64,000 nt of DNA. Source: Haliclystus octoradiatus. Taxonomy: Eukaryota; Cnidaria; Staurozoa; Stauromedusae; Haliclystidae. Location: the NCBI GenBank assembly GCA_916610825.1, contig OU744447.1, positions 20,677,563-20,741,562 of the forward strand, given 5' to 3'. The position numbers were made by a program, and so were the translations under genes. The notes below the pieces were generated by a model. It was not told the origin of the DNA. It worked only from the letters and a program-made list of their open reading frames with translations, and did not search any database. Shown in pieces: positions 45,600 to 58,890 of the stretch (position 1 is the first letter of the stretch; the number at the start of each line of letters is the position of its first letter).

Positions 45600-47296
45600 G
45601 CTCTAACTTATTTTATGGGACAAGTTTAGAATATTTATATACGTTTTGGTTTGAAGACATAATCTACTTTCGAAACGTGACTCAAGGTAGACTGTGACGT
45701 CATACCTGGCTTGATATAGATTCCAACGAGGAAGAAGAACATATCTTTGGTTAAAATGTATTTTACTTCCGATATTGTTAAACACTTTTAGGCATAATGC
45801 AACTTTGTAAACAGTTTTTTTTCCGTTTTGTTTTCAGGCCGACATATGAATATTGCTTTTTCCACTTATACGAACTAGAATGAAATAAATCATGATACAT
45901 AATATGCCAACATTTTATAGTGCTATACCATTAAAGATTAATTTATTAACTCTTTAAAGAACACACCTTTTTCGAATTAATTAGTGAGCGCATTATTAGA
46001 AATGCCAATATGTGAATGAGAAACGCCCAAGAGCCATTTATCGCAGACACTATCAATTGAAGCCTTGAGAGGAAATTGCATCAGCGCTCTATATAGGGAC
46101 GTTTCCATAAACAAGTACATTTTAACTGTAGCTGGGCATAATGTAACATTGGGCATTCAGACAAATAACACCATGGAGGCATCAATCAGATATGAAGAAA
46201 CATTCTGACACTATTTAAGAAACGACTACATTTATAGAACTATACATTTTGTGGCAATATTACACACGGTATTACCATGTCCTATCGAGTACTATCGTGT
46301 ATAGTCAGGATCAATATGTAAGCCTGTTCATGTGTCCTCAAGTAGGCCAAGCGCATCTCTATAGACTATAGTTACTTATCGATGTTTATGATGTCAACTC
46401 CGGCAACCCCTTCATGAATGAAATATTGACATTTAAGCCTCATATTGTTCAGAACATGATCTTAAATTAGAGGTTCAAAACATTTTCGTATTTGCTACCC
46501 AAAATGTTCCAATAACTTGAAAATGCGACCCAAAAATCTATGGAATATAGAAAAAGTATTTCAATTTTTCAATTCGGTTTTCCAAATTTCTACTAAATTC
46601 TCTTTAAACTTCAATACTTTCACAAATTCTCTAGAATTTTAAAAAAGGAAACCCAAAAAGTTCCAAAATTTAAAACTTCCTACCCACAAGTAATTTTCTC
46701 CGCTGGAATTTGGACCCAAAATAATGGCACGTCCCCGCATACCCGTCACGTGGGAGTTACCCCCAGGGACTGGTTATGAATGTTGTTTTGTCAAAAATCG
46801 AAATGGCTCATTTATTACAATATCAATGTATCATTACAGTACAACAGTGTATTTCCTTTTTTGTTGTATAAAATATAAAATTACGTAAGCCCAATACAAT
46901 ATCCGCTTTTGTTAGCCTTTTTTAAGATTTTTGTTTGCTGCGATCAGCTTTCGATTTCAATCCTAGATTTAATTGATAAAAATTTGTAGTATTGAAATGT
47001 TCTTTATTGGTTTTCAATATTTAGCAATCTGAACCTCAGTGCTCTCATAAATTATGTTTTTATAATTAGTAAATATAAATAGAAGAATGAGAATTGTATA
47101 TTTTCAAGCAGTTTATTAAAATAATCCTTCTGATACTGCTTTATCTTCGAATATTAATTTCTCTGATATATATATATACATTTGCCTTGGCGATATTTAG
47201 TTTGACTACAAGTACAAGATTTACAATTTCGGCATTTGATGAAGTTAGTAGATATACTTCTACATTATGTGATAGTTAGTGATTTATGATTTTACA

Positions 47297-49546
47297 TTAA
47301 TATGCCATTGAACAAGGACCAAAATGTATTCTTGTAATTTGGCGTCTAATGGCTCTAGCTCTCCTGGAATTTCTGCACGAGGCACTATTTAGTAGACATG
47401 AATTCGAGTAGGTTTTACCATCAGAGCCACATACTGGAGAGTAATTGAATGGACAATATCTTGGGCAATCTAAATAGAAAAAACAATGTTGAAACCTAGA
47501 ATTCTGTAAACTTTTTAACTCCTTGTAACCTTCAGAATGGTAACAATCGAGGTCACCGTGAATGCTGCAAATTATCTCAATATTCAGAATGGTTATATTC
47601 AAGATATATATCTTCTTGAGATCATACAAGAAAGCGATTTTTCTCAATAATCGGGCTACCAAAAAAAGCCACGAAGGGTCCAAGAAAATGTCCTCGAATC
47701 TTCTACAATGGAACATCTGGTTGAGGTCGACCACACCTAACTCGTATATGTAGACTATACTATTTATAGACCTAGAGCGCAAAGGTAATGGTAATATGAA
47801 TTATGACACGTGATATATGACACTTCCAATCAAATCGCATTGTGCAGCATGTTTAAAATAAATATTCCAAAGTGACTATGTAATGTCATACCTGTAATTG
47901 GTTTGCATCTGCAAGTCCTACATCCATTTTTATCAGTTAAAAATCCATTTTTGCAGTTCATATACTTGTAGCATGTTCTAAGCGGACACAAAGTTGGTTT
48001 GCACCGGCATGTATTACATCCTCTGTGATCTCGCAATAACCCATTTGAGCAAGCGAGTGAACAAGGTTTGTATGCGCATTTAACAGGTTTACAACTGCAA
48101 GTCTTGCAGCCAAATCTGTTATAAACATAACCTCCTGGACAATAGTTCCTACAAACCATCAACGCACACATTGGATATGCTGGTCGACATTTACATCCAC
48201 AGTTGCCAAAATCGTCTACGTCTAATCTCTCTTCATAATGTCCTCTTTCACATGGCCAACACATTACTTTATCACAACGTATTGAAACACGGGCGGCTAT
48301 GGAGTATAAAGCAATGCAAGCACATTAAGATTGAGCTGATAATAATAAATGTAAATGAGCTGGACTGGAATGTTTTTCATCTCCATGCCATGAGACTTAT
48401 CAGACCACAATCAGACGATCAATTTATCCATACGAATAAACAAACGAAAGAGGCAAGATTTACCTAATACAAAAAATAACTTCATAGCAAATAGAGGGAA
48501 CACAGACAGTAGTTTGATAATAAACATTTCAAAGCTTTATGTGAATCTATAATCTATACTTTTCATGTATTTGTTAATTTATAGTATAAGGCTCACTCAT
48601 CTTGATTGGATTTTAGGAGGGTAATCTGTAATAACAAATTTAGCTTAATCGACGAAGAGCTAAAAGACTTGAAGACTAAAGACTATAGTAAATGCAACGC
48701 CAATGAGAGACCTTTAGTAAGAATTAATTATTCCCCTTGTATGCATCTAGTTATAGTGTAAAATGAAAACATTAAATACTGAGCATGCGCGTGACATGAA
48801 CTAATCATCTCAAAAGATTCGTGCAAAGTCAGACATTTGGCTTTCTTCCAAAATAGGAACTTCACTGATATAATTCGTATTTAAAAAAGAGACTGCATGC
48901 CCTTGATAAATTTTCCTACTCACCTGTGAAGGAGACCATCACCTAAAAATAAAGACCAGATAAAAGTTAAGTAGGAATAAATATAGTCATTAACTGCCTA
49001 CTACTAAATATAGAAATATATATTCAAACATCAAATTATTTTGCATGTTTTTATCCTGTAAGCATGTAAACAAAACAAACACAAATCTATCGTTTTCCAA
49101 AAGAACACTCCAAGTGAGTAGGGCAATTAAAGGATTACTGTATTTTTGCATGATTATATATTAATGCTTATTTCAAAACTAAATACTAAAGACATTTCTG
49201 ATGTCATAAAGGTATGGGCTCCTTTAACTCTTTTATATGTTGTCACGAGCTTGTGAATAGGTTTCTATTAAGGACGTATACTTTACGAATCAAAATTCTA
49301 ATGATGTCTGTAAATATTACACTATATACTATGAAATGAAAAATGTTTATGAAAAACACCCGGGGAAAAACACAATTAGTAGCTATCAAAACGTTGCATC
49401 TTGCGAGAGCGCGAATCATGCAAGTCAACTTATAAAAATTTATTGACCATGTATCTAAAGAGCATACTCAAGGCATGTGAACTATGGAGGTCACTTACGT
49501 ATAGTAGTAGGCATATTTGCATAGTTATCATCGTCGAGGAAGGCAT
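47297..49546 (-). CDS. Secreted antistasin-Kazal protease inhibitor B (214 aa)
   Basis: The exons are 49546-49499, 48942-48924, 48296-47892 and 47469-47297, 645 nt in frame. The signal peptide differs from gene A by one residue in exon 1 (last codon Cys to Tyr). Exon 3 encodes four antistasin-like modules; module 1 is atypical (CDKVMCWPCERGHYEER), the others follow the pattern C-x4-C-x3/4-C-x9/10-C-x2-C-x-C, e.g. CRNYCPGGYVYNRFGCKTC. Exon 4 is a Kazal domain like that of gene A, with P1 Phe kept and four extra residues before the last cysteine (SRRARAIRRQITR). It is probably an extracellular multi-domain inhibitor of serine proteases. Confidence 0.87.
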
Positions 49547-50244
49547 TGTAGATAATCTTTTATGTATCTATAGAATGTAAGATTAAAAAAAATTATAAAA
49601 TCAATCAGTCAAGTTAAAATCACGCTCAAAACACCCATTTGAAAGGATTGATCTAAACATATTTCATACAAAATAATCAAAATAGGCAATGTTAAGTCGG
49701 CAGTGCTCACGCGGAAGAAATGGAATGAGCATATCTACGTTGTATCAATAATTGAGTTGATATTTTCAGTTCAGTTCATAGTTTTTGTTAGTTTTATTAT
49801 CAAGCATCAACTTTTTATTATTCGTTATAAAATTCTAGGTATATTAGTATTTGGCATATCATTTATTTGACTATTCCTTTGAGCTTGTTGCACATACGAT
49901 GTCGTCGATCTAAGCATACATACTGCATTTACCATTGATGACTATCTATAATTAAATTGGAAACTGTACATTTAGAGCGAAGAAATACAGTGGATACACT
50001 AATATTATAGAGGCTATAGCTGTAAAACAACGAACTTAGGGTTATGAAAATTATCAAGTTACGACTACTTTAAAACATTACGATTAACAAATCTAGGAAT
50101 CTTCAAAATATATCTTCTAATAGCCTCATAATAGTTGAATATGTAAAAATTTTCTAGTGAAGTGTATATATAGTAATTAATGAAAGCATATAGTTACTTA
50201 CAAGTGATAACCTTCTTTGGCCGCCTTGGTTGTATATGTTGTTG

Positions 50245-50252
50245 TTTATAAA
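50245..50252 (-). promoter_or_regulatory. TATA box of inhibitor gene B
   Basis: TTTATAAA at the position equivalent to 45592-45599, followed by the conserved 5' UTR exon ending at 50202 with donor GTAAGT. Confidence 0.5.
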
Positions 50253-50691
50253 GCTTTAACTGATTTTATGGGACGAGTTTAGAATATCTGTACGTTTTGG
50301 TTTGAAGATATAGGCGATATAATCTACTTCCGAAAAGAAATACAACATCAGACTGTGACGTCATATCTGGCTCAATGCAGATTTTAACGAGGAAGAACAT
50401 ATCTTTGGTTAAAATGTATTTTACTTCCGAAATTGTTAAGCACGTTTAGGCATAATGCAATTTTGTTAACAAATTGTATCCTTTTTGTTTTTAAGCCGAT
50501 ATATGAATAATGCTTTTCCACTTACCAGTAATAGAGTGAAATAAATCATGATACATGCTATGCCAAATATTACATTTTATATGCTGGGCTTTGCTGTACC
50601 AAATTACTAACTAACTCATTAAAGGACGCACCTTTTTAAATACGCAATGAGCATTGCCAGAGCTATGTCTATATTAGATAATAAGGAATAG

Positions 50692-50712
50692 AATAGAATA
50701 GAATAGAAATAG
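50692..50712. repeat. (GAATA)n tract, 3' tail of a non-LTR element
   Basis: Four GAATA units directly follow, on the minus strand, the 3' end of the reverse-transcriptase relic at 50849-51530. Many CR1/Jockey-like elements end in such short tandem tails. Confidence 0.6.
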
Positions 50713-50848
50713 TTTATTTAAAGACATATAAACAACTATGATAACATGATTTTTGCTTTTTTGTTCTATATGATTATATGTGTTATATAAGGCATTATTG
50801 TTAAGCAGTCGTTTCTTGATGTCTGACGACGTCATCGTCGTCTAATAA

Positions 50849-51530
50849 TTAGTTTGATTGAGAATATAGTGTATTTTTAATTTCTTGTTTATATTTAATT
50901 ATATTGTATGAATCGTATTTGTAATATTTATTTAGTGATTGTGCACCTCGAAAGCTGAATGAACGTTTACCACGGTCAGTATGGACGCGCGGGAGAATGT
51001 GCATATTTTTTCTTGTAATATATTTGTGATTACTTTTAATAAATAAAATCTTTAGTTCTGAACGATATGTTCCTGATTTAGATTGATGGGCTGTATATGC
51101 AGTGCGTAGATGTGACATGTGGCTGATAGAGACCCATCCCAGTTGTTCAAGTGTGTCTTTCATTCTATCAAACTTTCGCTTGCCACATATCAATTTTGCC
51201 GCCCAATTTTGTATTCCTATCTGGACCCTTCTAAGCTGTGTTTTGTTGCATGAGGCCCAGACTTCGATAGCGTAGAGACATGGATTTACAATTTCTGTTT
51301 CTATGAGTGTTTTAAATAACCCAGCCGGAATATAGGGGCGAATCTTTGATATTGCAGATAATCTGTAAGAAGCAGTTCTTAGATCTGAGTGTTTCTGCAG
51401 GTCGAGACTTTTAGCAGGGGTTCCTATAAAACGTGAACAGAGAATCGCCCTAATTCTATAGCGTGAAACTAGAACTTGTCTGAACTTGGTAACTCGTACA
51501 AATGAGCATATTGCAATTTTTATATATTGT
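50849..51530 (-). pseudogene. CR1/Jockey-like non-LTR retrotransposon, 3' part of ORF2
   Basis: About 225 codons are open without interruption. They read through the thumb and C-terminal part of a non-LTR reverse transcriptase (FKTLIETEIVNPCLYAIEVW, RRVQIGIQNWAAKLICGKR, LGWVSISHMSHLRTA, GKRSFSFRGAQSLNKYYK). The catalytic core is missing, so this is a 5'-truncated insertion, as target-primed reverse transcription often leaves. It lies just outside unit B. Confidence 0.8.
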
Positions 51531-52084
51531 CTATATTCACAAGCAAAGGTTACTAAACTACGTTCTATTTATCCCAGTCATTTGATACCGAAAAAAATAC
51601 AAGGAAGTAGAATTTGTCGAATGATAATACGAATGAATCAAGAACAAGGATAGTCTATAAATACACGTTTTTTATTCTTTGTAAGAAATATAGAAAGATT
51701 AGAACTTGAGTACTTCTTCAAATTATTCAAGAAACATAAACTATTCTAACTTAAACAGAAATCTATATTTTTTCAATTCAGTTAATTTATACACCTTTTT
51801 TAACTTTTGTTTTTTTATTAAGAACTATTAAATTTTTGCTGAGGCTCAGTGTTCCTACCTTCTTCATGATTTTATCCTCAAATGTTCTTAACCTTTCCTT
51901 AACTCAGAAATTTGTTTCTCTAAATTCGATGATTTATTATATTATATTTTTATTATGTTTTTCACAGACCTGCTCATGTAATTTATTTTTTATTTTTATG
52001 CGCTGTATGCAATGTACAGTAGCTCCCATCAATATATCTTGCACATAGTTTCACATAGTACACATATGTCCTAAAGTAATAACA

Positions 52085-54870
52085 GTAATATGATATGATA
52101 TGATATATTTTGTCATTTTGACCGGCAAATAAAGGACACTTTACGCTATAGAAAGTGTCACTTACATACAGCCTTAATATTAATTAAGAACAGGATTAAA
52201 TAAAGGTTATTAATTATGTATTAGATATATATCTATATATTAGGTATATGTAAAACTATAAGACTGATTTTTTTTATCTGTATAAACACTTTACAAAATG
52301 CTGACAAATTAAATCATCATAGTTTCTCCTTGAATTGAGCAATAGTTTTTGATGTTACAATATCATCCGTCAGATTGTTCCACCAGGGTATTGTACGGTT
52401 ACAAAATTGGTTCTGAACGGATTGTAAACGCGGTATTTGTGGAACAATAAGTTTGTAAGTATGACCACGCATTGAGTACTTGTTACTATCATATTTGAAG
52501 CTTAAGTTATTTATTGATAAATCTATAAGGTTATGCGTGATTTTAAAAACAGTGCAGAGATCAAAAAACACTCGTGCGCTCTAAACTGTCTAGATTTAGT
52601 AAACTCAAACGATTCTTGTATTCTGTATATGGACGATTGAGTAATCGGAATAATCTCCTTGTAAAATATCGTTGGACAGATTGTAACCTTTTAATATTCT
52701 TCACGAGGCATGGATTCCATACTGGCGACGAAGATTCCAATAACGGACGGACATAAACGGTGTAAGCTCTAACCAATAATTCTACGTTGGATGAAGAGAA
52801 GCATTTAAAAATAAGGTGTGTTCTCCCGTATGCCTTTGCAGCTAACATAGAGCAATGATTAGATGGTTTCATATCAGATGTGACGATAATTCCAAGATCA
52901 CGAACATTATTTACATTGACGAGGGTAAGACCAGATATAGAATAATCAGACTCAGGAAATTTAAATTACTAGTTGATAAAACAGAACACTTGTCATATGC
53001 AATACGCAATTACCATGTGTCTGCCCACTCTAAAAGATTACATAACGTTTGAGATAGATCATTCGCATGCTCTTCATTAGATTTGCGATTACATGAAAAC
53101 TTTGCATCGTCAGCAAAGAGCTTAACAGTAGTGTAAAGACAAGTAATAATATCATTAATATATAGAATGAATAATAGTGGTCCTAAGACTGAACCTTGTG
53201 GTACTCCACTAATTACAGGTTCAGATAGGGAATAATGATCACCAATGACGACAGATTGTGTGCGATCCAGTTGAAGAGTTCAAAGTTAATTCCATAACAT
53301 TTTAATTTAAGCATTAGTTTCTGATGAGACACGGTGTCGAAAGCTTTACTAAAATCGATAAATGCAGTATCAATTCTGCATCGATTATTTATTGCGGTAC
53401 ACCATTGGTCTAGTGACTGAAGTAGCAGGGTCGAGCGTCTACTTAAAAATCTATATTGGGCATCAGATATTAGATTATTATCTAAATGATAATCACGAAG
53501 CTGTTGAGTAATAACTGATTCCATCAATTTACATGGTATACACGTCAGAGAAATCGGTCGATAATTCTTACATAGACTAGATTTACCCTTTTAATAGATG
53601 GGAATGACAATAGCAATCTTCCAGATATCAGGTAATTTACCAGAAAACATGGACATCTCAAATAACATTGAAAGAGGAAGTGCTACTTCATTGGCAATGG
53701 ATTTCAAAAAGATTGCAGGATAGCCATCTGGTGTCCTTGAATTTTTGTTTGGTAGCTTCTTGCGCGCTTTCAATATATTTTCAGTTGGGAATTTGATAAA
53801 ACCCAGGCCATTATCACTTGAAACAAGTTTCTCAAATGGTGGGCTAATCAAAAGTGCCATCATCAGTAGTAAAGACGCTAGAAAAATATTGATTTAGTAG
53901 ATTGGACTTTGCAGAGTCATCTGAATACTGCAATCTATTGTCATCTTTCAGTGAAGGTATTTGCGGGTGTGAATACAACTTAGAATTAACAAATTAATAA
54001 AACTTTGATAGGGAACCACTGTTAACAATAGATTCTTCCAAGTGTATACGATTTGCTTTAACAGCTTGCTCATAATTTCGAGAAATTTGTTTATAATTTT
54101 GAAGGTTTGATAATGAAGTATTTCTTTGTCTGTATGCTATCTTTTTCTTTATAGCTAAGGAACGTATGATCTTAGTTCTTTTAGATTTCCTAGCGTTACG
54201 GTGAATTTTTGGTACATATTTACCTATACAAGTGTCCAGAATAAAATAAAGTTCTTTCCAAAAAATATCAACATCACCATGACAATTATTATAAAATAGT
54301 GGCCAGTCAATTTTAGCAAGTTCACAAGAGATAGACTCGTAGTCAGCTTTCTAAAATTATAACTAACTTCATGAGTGTTGTGATTCGAAGGTACGGTAGG
54401 AAAATGTATAAAAAAAATTATCGAATTATGATCACACGAACTAGAAAAAGGAGCACTGACTTCTATGTCAGATATATATTCTGGAGTAGATGTTAAAACC
54501 AGATGTAAAATATTATCATTTCGAGTGAACTCATGAACCACTTGATGTAAATTATTTTGAAGGACAGCAGAAAGGAATAACTCAGTATTTGAACCACTAG
54601 TATACATTCTGGTATTTGCCAATTAATTGCAGGGTAATTGAAATCACCAGTGATAAATACAGGAAAATCGACGGCTGAACAAAAATTAACAAAATTGCAT
54701 AAAAGATTTGTTTCTTCCATATAGAGCCAGAAGACGACGGAGGATGGTAAATACAAGTGGTGCGATAAGTCAGATAACGTGATAGATGAATATCAATGAT
54801 GAGTGCTTCTATGTCCAAAAACTTTATAATACAATGATACAAAAAGCAATAATACAAAAACTCAATAATA
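52085..54870 (-). pseudogene. Nearly full-length CR1-like non-LTR retrotransposon, frameshifted
   Basis: The minus-strand order is an APE-type endonuclease (FITGDFNYPAINW, SSSCDHNSI) at about 54860-54220, then reverse transcriptase: SRTPDGYPAIFLK and LPDIWKIAIVIPI (53863-53591), DTAFIDFSKAFDTVSH (53527 downward), SGVPQGSVLGPLLFILYIND, and the catalytic FADDAK at about 53119-53102. The thumb (RPLLESSSPVWNP) and a C-terminal IPWWNNL follow to 52317. A (ATATG)n tail lies near 52088-52108. The endonuclease part is spread over three frames and several stops break the rest, so it is dead. Clade is inferred as CR1/Jockey-like. Confidence 0.85.
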
Positions 54871-54899
54871 CAGTAGCATTTATTGATTTTTGAGGTTCT

Positions 54900-57356
54900 A
54901 TTAGTGTTATTGTTGAGAATTTAGAATTTAGAATTCTAAAAATGATGAAATGAAAAAATGAAAAATGAAAAAATGGCCGTCGGGATGTTCTTAATTTCTT
55001 CTTAAATTTTTAGCAATTTGAGCATTAGTGTTCTTATTCAACTGTGTTCTCATAGAAAAATGTGTAATGTATACAGTATGAAAGTGTAAACATGACAAAG
55101 TTTCTAATAACTCGTTTGTGTATGGCTAAACTAGAAATAAGGAAATGTTACAGAGGAAGTGTGCACTTAATTGTATACTGTATAGCTCAATATTAAAATC
55201 TATATTTTGAGATATTTGCCTCATTTACATCTCTGAATATGAACTGATGTGGAAGAAACTTTCGGCACTAAAATGCTATGAAATTAAGGAAACTTTTAGT
55301 ATTAGTGTTCGCTTAAATTCTTATAAAAACAACCCAATACACTTACGATGGCAAATCTATAATATGTGTAGTAAACTCCCATAGAAATAAACAGTCAATC
55401 ATATATCTAGGGACGCCATATTGGATTCTGAATTGTATTATTAGAGCCGAAAATAGATATAAAATGTGCAATGGGATTAGCTCCAGGTTCTTTTTATTTC
55501 TGTGCTCAGTTTTAAACAGAAAAGACTGAACTAGCTGTGATGCACATATTTAAATATTTTTTTCGACTCTAACCAGTTCATCTGTCCCAGGGGGTAACTT
55601 CCATTGCGCTTCGATGGGGTCGTTCAAATGGAACTTTGGAAGAATGACCATAGAAATTTTCCACATGATGAAAAAGATACCTCAAATATATTTTTAAGAA
55701 TGACTGATTCAATCAAAACAAATGAAAAGAAAAATTCATAGGCAAAATTTGTTTAGCAAAATGAAAAAAGTGAAAAAGCATCAAAAGGATACCCCAAAAA
55801 TGTTCATGACTAAGTGAGCATACCCTAAATTTTTTTCTGGATTTTGAAAAAGGTACCCTTTAATCTTGGAACGTCCCCATATATCAAAAGTATAGAAGTT
55901 ACCCCCCGCCGGGTCAACCGTTCAGGAAATCATACTAGTAATACTGAGTATATAGACAGTCACATTATAGGAATGTGCCGTTCCTCTTACGCATTGATTA
56001 ACATATTGAGTAATTGTATTGATTAAATTTCATTGACGATATAATAATCAAAGTGTCCTAATTGTGATTAATTGTCTTTTTCTAATAAAAGTAAAAAGCA
56101 CACTAGATGTTGCGCTTTAGATGGATCATGAAAAATAATTTTGGTTTATTAATTTTTTTTAAATTTAATTTAGCGATAATTATATGATGAAAAAGAACAA
56201 GCAGAACATCGGTAACTACTGAAATATCGTGCAAATTGTAACGCTTCAAACTACATCTCTTGTTATATCTTGCTAATTGACATGATTGTATTTTGCTAAG
56301 AACGTAATTAGTTATAATTTCTAAGAAGAGCAGGACAGAAAAGACAAGTTTGAGGATTAGTTGTTGATTGTTGTAATTAAAGAATGGAGAATTGTTAATA
56401 ATAGAATTCTTTCAATTTATAAGGCACTCAATTCCTTTCACGATCTCTGAAATATATTATTTTAGTCCTTCGAATGATCTTTCAATATATACTGTATACT
56501 GTTTCTTCACTTATTTTTTCTTATGCATAATTATATGTATCACAGAGGGGGGGGGGGGCGGTGGTGATCAAATATAGCTTTGGCAGAATTACCATGAAGT
56601 TTCAGGTTATGAAAATGATATCCTAAATAATGTTTATACAAAGGACATATTACTCAGAAAACAAACAGTAAAACAAAAAAAATTTGAGAAAAGAAAGTAA
56701 ATTGACCCCTTTGGCAAAAAGTTATGTATATAGTATGTATACCTCAACAAAGACCAACAAAGATGCCATAATTATTTTTCTGAATTTTAAATATTTAGAA
56801 CGTCTCGGTATACCAAAAGCAGGGAATTAGCCTCCAGGATTCGGGAATAGATATGTAAATGTAATAGGATCAGTCCTAATTTATGATGATGATGATAATG
56901 ATGTATAATGCTATGCAACTCATACAAAATGGAAGACTATAATGTGCTAGTCATCACGATGATCTATACCCCCTGAATCCCTGATTCACTTCTCATTATT
57001 AAAAGATGTGAAATGTGGATCCGTTTGCATATTAAATCAGTTTACAAAATACACTCTGCACAATGACGTATATAGTATATATATAGGTTGACTTGCTCCA
57101 AGTCTCACTTGTTTTCATGACGATTTTGATATGTTGGTAAGTGACCAACCATCAAATCTCGGCACGTCAAAGTAAGCGGGACTTGGAGCCAGCCAAACAT
57201 ATAGGCTACACTAGCTTGTAAGACTTAACTTTGAAATTCCAAGAAAGTGAAAAATTTTATAGGCAGTTGAACACAAGTTAATCCAAATTTAGTGCACATT
57301 GAAATTACCCCAATTAATTACCTCACCCTCCCTGTTTATTCTCTGTTTAAAAACAC
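54900..57356. other. Gene-poor AT-rich stretch with dispersed repeats
   Basis: Two related blocks at about 55600-55920 and 56580-56830 share phrases such as GGAACGTCCCCATATATCAAA / AACGTCTCGGTATACCAAA, also similar to 46490-46760. A G12 run lies at 56547-56558. No supported gene was found. Confidence 0.55.
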
Positions 57357-57360
57357 TTAA

Positions 57361-57559
57361 AGGGGCAAAATTGACCGGCGACCGCTGCGAGATCAATTTG
57401 AATTTATGCTTAGCGTAATTCAACCGTCTCGCTTTGAAACTATTGTTATACGCTAGCCTAATTTGTAATAAATTCATGTCAACAATGAACATTGTGTTAT
57501 AAACAATAAACATGCACGTGATCCTAAGTGCGTAGCGCCTGCCGGTCATTTTTGCTCCT
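57361..57559. mobile_element. TTAA-flanked MITE upstream of the claudin-like gene
   Basis: Inverted ends AGGGGCAAAATTGACCGGC and, complemented, AGGAGCAAAAATGACCGGC are flanked by TTAA at 57357-57360 and 57560-57563. TTAA targets are typical of piggyBac and Kolobok elements. It is 199 bp long and non-coding; the open frame on its minus strand is a by-product. It lies 300 bases upstream of the start codon at 57859, so it could be in or near that promoter. Confidence 0.78.
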
Positions 57560-57858
57560 TTAATTGCGGTTGATATCGAGCGTATCATATATCCGCTTTC
57601 AAGGTTCTTTGTCAATCAAATATCAATTCTCCGAAATTAAAGTTACTCATGTTTAAGGAATTAAGGTGTTAAAACAGTATAACTATAGTAAAAGCATGGA
57701 AATAATCAATGTGAAGTTCCTTTTCCTAGTATGCAGACTTCATTGCCTATAAGTAACACAGCTACGTCTTTCATGCTTGCATCACAAACCAAAAAACCTA
57801 TCGAAACATCACAACACTGAAAACATTATAGTTAGAAATCAAGAACATTGCAATAAAA

Positions 57859-58066
57859 ATGGCAAAAAGTGAGTTAGTTTGGCTGGCTTTACCAACAATT
57901 GTAGTTACATGTGCTTTCATCGTATCCACAGCATCGAATTACTGGGTAACAGCAAATTCCAGAGATGAACGATACAATGTTATCAAAGCAAATGCTGGCC
58001 TTTGGCGTTTCTGTTCATCTACAAACTACAATAGCATTTGTGGAAAAATCCACGGAAATTTATCAG
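57859..58066 (+). CDS. Claudin/PMP22-like tetraspan protein, first coding exon
   Basis: 69 codons plus one base run from ATG to a GTAAAT donor. A first membrane segment (VWLALPTIVVTCAFIVS) is followed by NYWV and GLWRFCSSTNYNSIC, the W-GLW-C-C signature of the first extracellular loop of the claudin/PMP22/EMP/CACNG superfamily. Such proteins form cell-cell junctions or act as channel subunits. The start fits (AAAAATGGC context). Exons for the other three membrane segments were not found in the remaining 6 kb, so the rest probably lies beyond the window. Confidence 0.75.
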
Positions 58067-58890
58067 GTAAATCAACTTCTAATTTTCTAATATATACGCA
58101 TGAAGGAAAAATCACAGATATTTTAGAGATATTTTAGGATTACATTAACATATTAAAAGTTTACTGAAGCATTGTTGGATTTCATACCATCTACTAATTC
58201 ATAATCTAAATGACTCGAAACATACGTAAATTGGCAATGTTAATGTGCATGAGAAAATTCAGAAACTGTAAATATACCAATATCAGTTATCCAGTCAATT
58301 ATATATGCACGGAATTATATTTTTTTCTAGTGAGTTTGCCGTCAAAGTTTTGAAATTTGTCAAATTGTTGAATGCTTTCAAAGAAATTTGTTGTAAATTT
58401 AGTACAATATAATCTCTACTACTATATAAAAATGACCCTCAAAACTTTGTACGCGCTAATCTCAAAAACCATGCGATCAAATCCTGAACATCATACATCA
58501 TTCGAAAGCTCTCTTTCGTGGTCTGAACATAGGCTATGTTTAATTTTAAAAAATCAACTGAATTCGGCGTAAATTTGAAAAATTAAGTTTTCCGTAAAAG
58601 ATCAAAGTCACCGCTATCCAGAGCAAAGCCGTGCAGGCGATGAACGTGAATATGACCCTGCGTAGTCCTGGCCCCCCCACCTCTTCAAATTTTGTCCAAA
58701 ATATCATAAATACTTTAATCAGTAGTTGATCAGTTGTGATCAGGTGTTTTTAAGACTGATCAAACAAAAGCGTTACAGTTATTAACGATTTTCTTGTGGG
58801 CGGCCAGGACTACGCCAGCCACCCCACCTCACCAAATTCGAAAATTTATATATCAAAAGTTTGATCACGCTGTCATAAGTACTGATCAGG
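58067..58890. other. Stretch after the claudin-like exon: related sub-repeats only
   Basis: CGTAGTCCTGGCCCCCCCAC at about 58661 is echoed by GGCCAGGACTACGCCAGCCA at about 58803, with GATCA-rich sequence between. It may be a decayed repeat. No exon was recognised. Confidence 0.45.

Larger units (their letters stand above)
40707..45995. repeat. Tandem unit A (inhibitor gene A)
   Basis: The whole stretch is repeated, with indels, at 45996-50655. Shared landmarks in the same order: ACGCCCAAGAGC, CTCTATATAGGG, TCGAAATGGCTCATTT, the Kazal exon, the antistasin exon, the 19-nt exon, the signal-peptide exon and the TTTATAAA box. Unit A has an extra block at about 42894-44283. Confidence 0.85.
45996..50655. 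repeat. Tandem unit B (inhibitor gene B)
   Basis: Partner of 40707-45995. It lacks the 1.4-kb insertion of unit A but has about 400 bp extra near 49640-50080, and a longer antistasin exon. A tract at 46490-46760 with ATGGCACGTCCCCGCATACC resembles dispersed repeats at 55600-55920 and 56580-56830. Confidence 0.85.

Noticed and set aside
57289..57615. 108-codon minus-strand frame upstream of the claudin-like exon
   Set aside because: Most of it lies within the TTAA-flanked MITE; the frame crosses both inverted ends.
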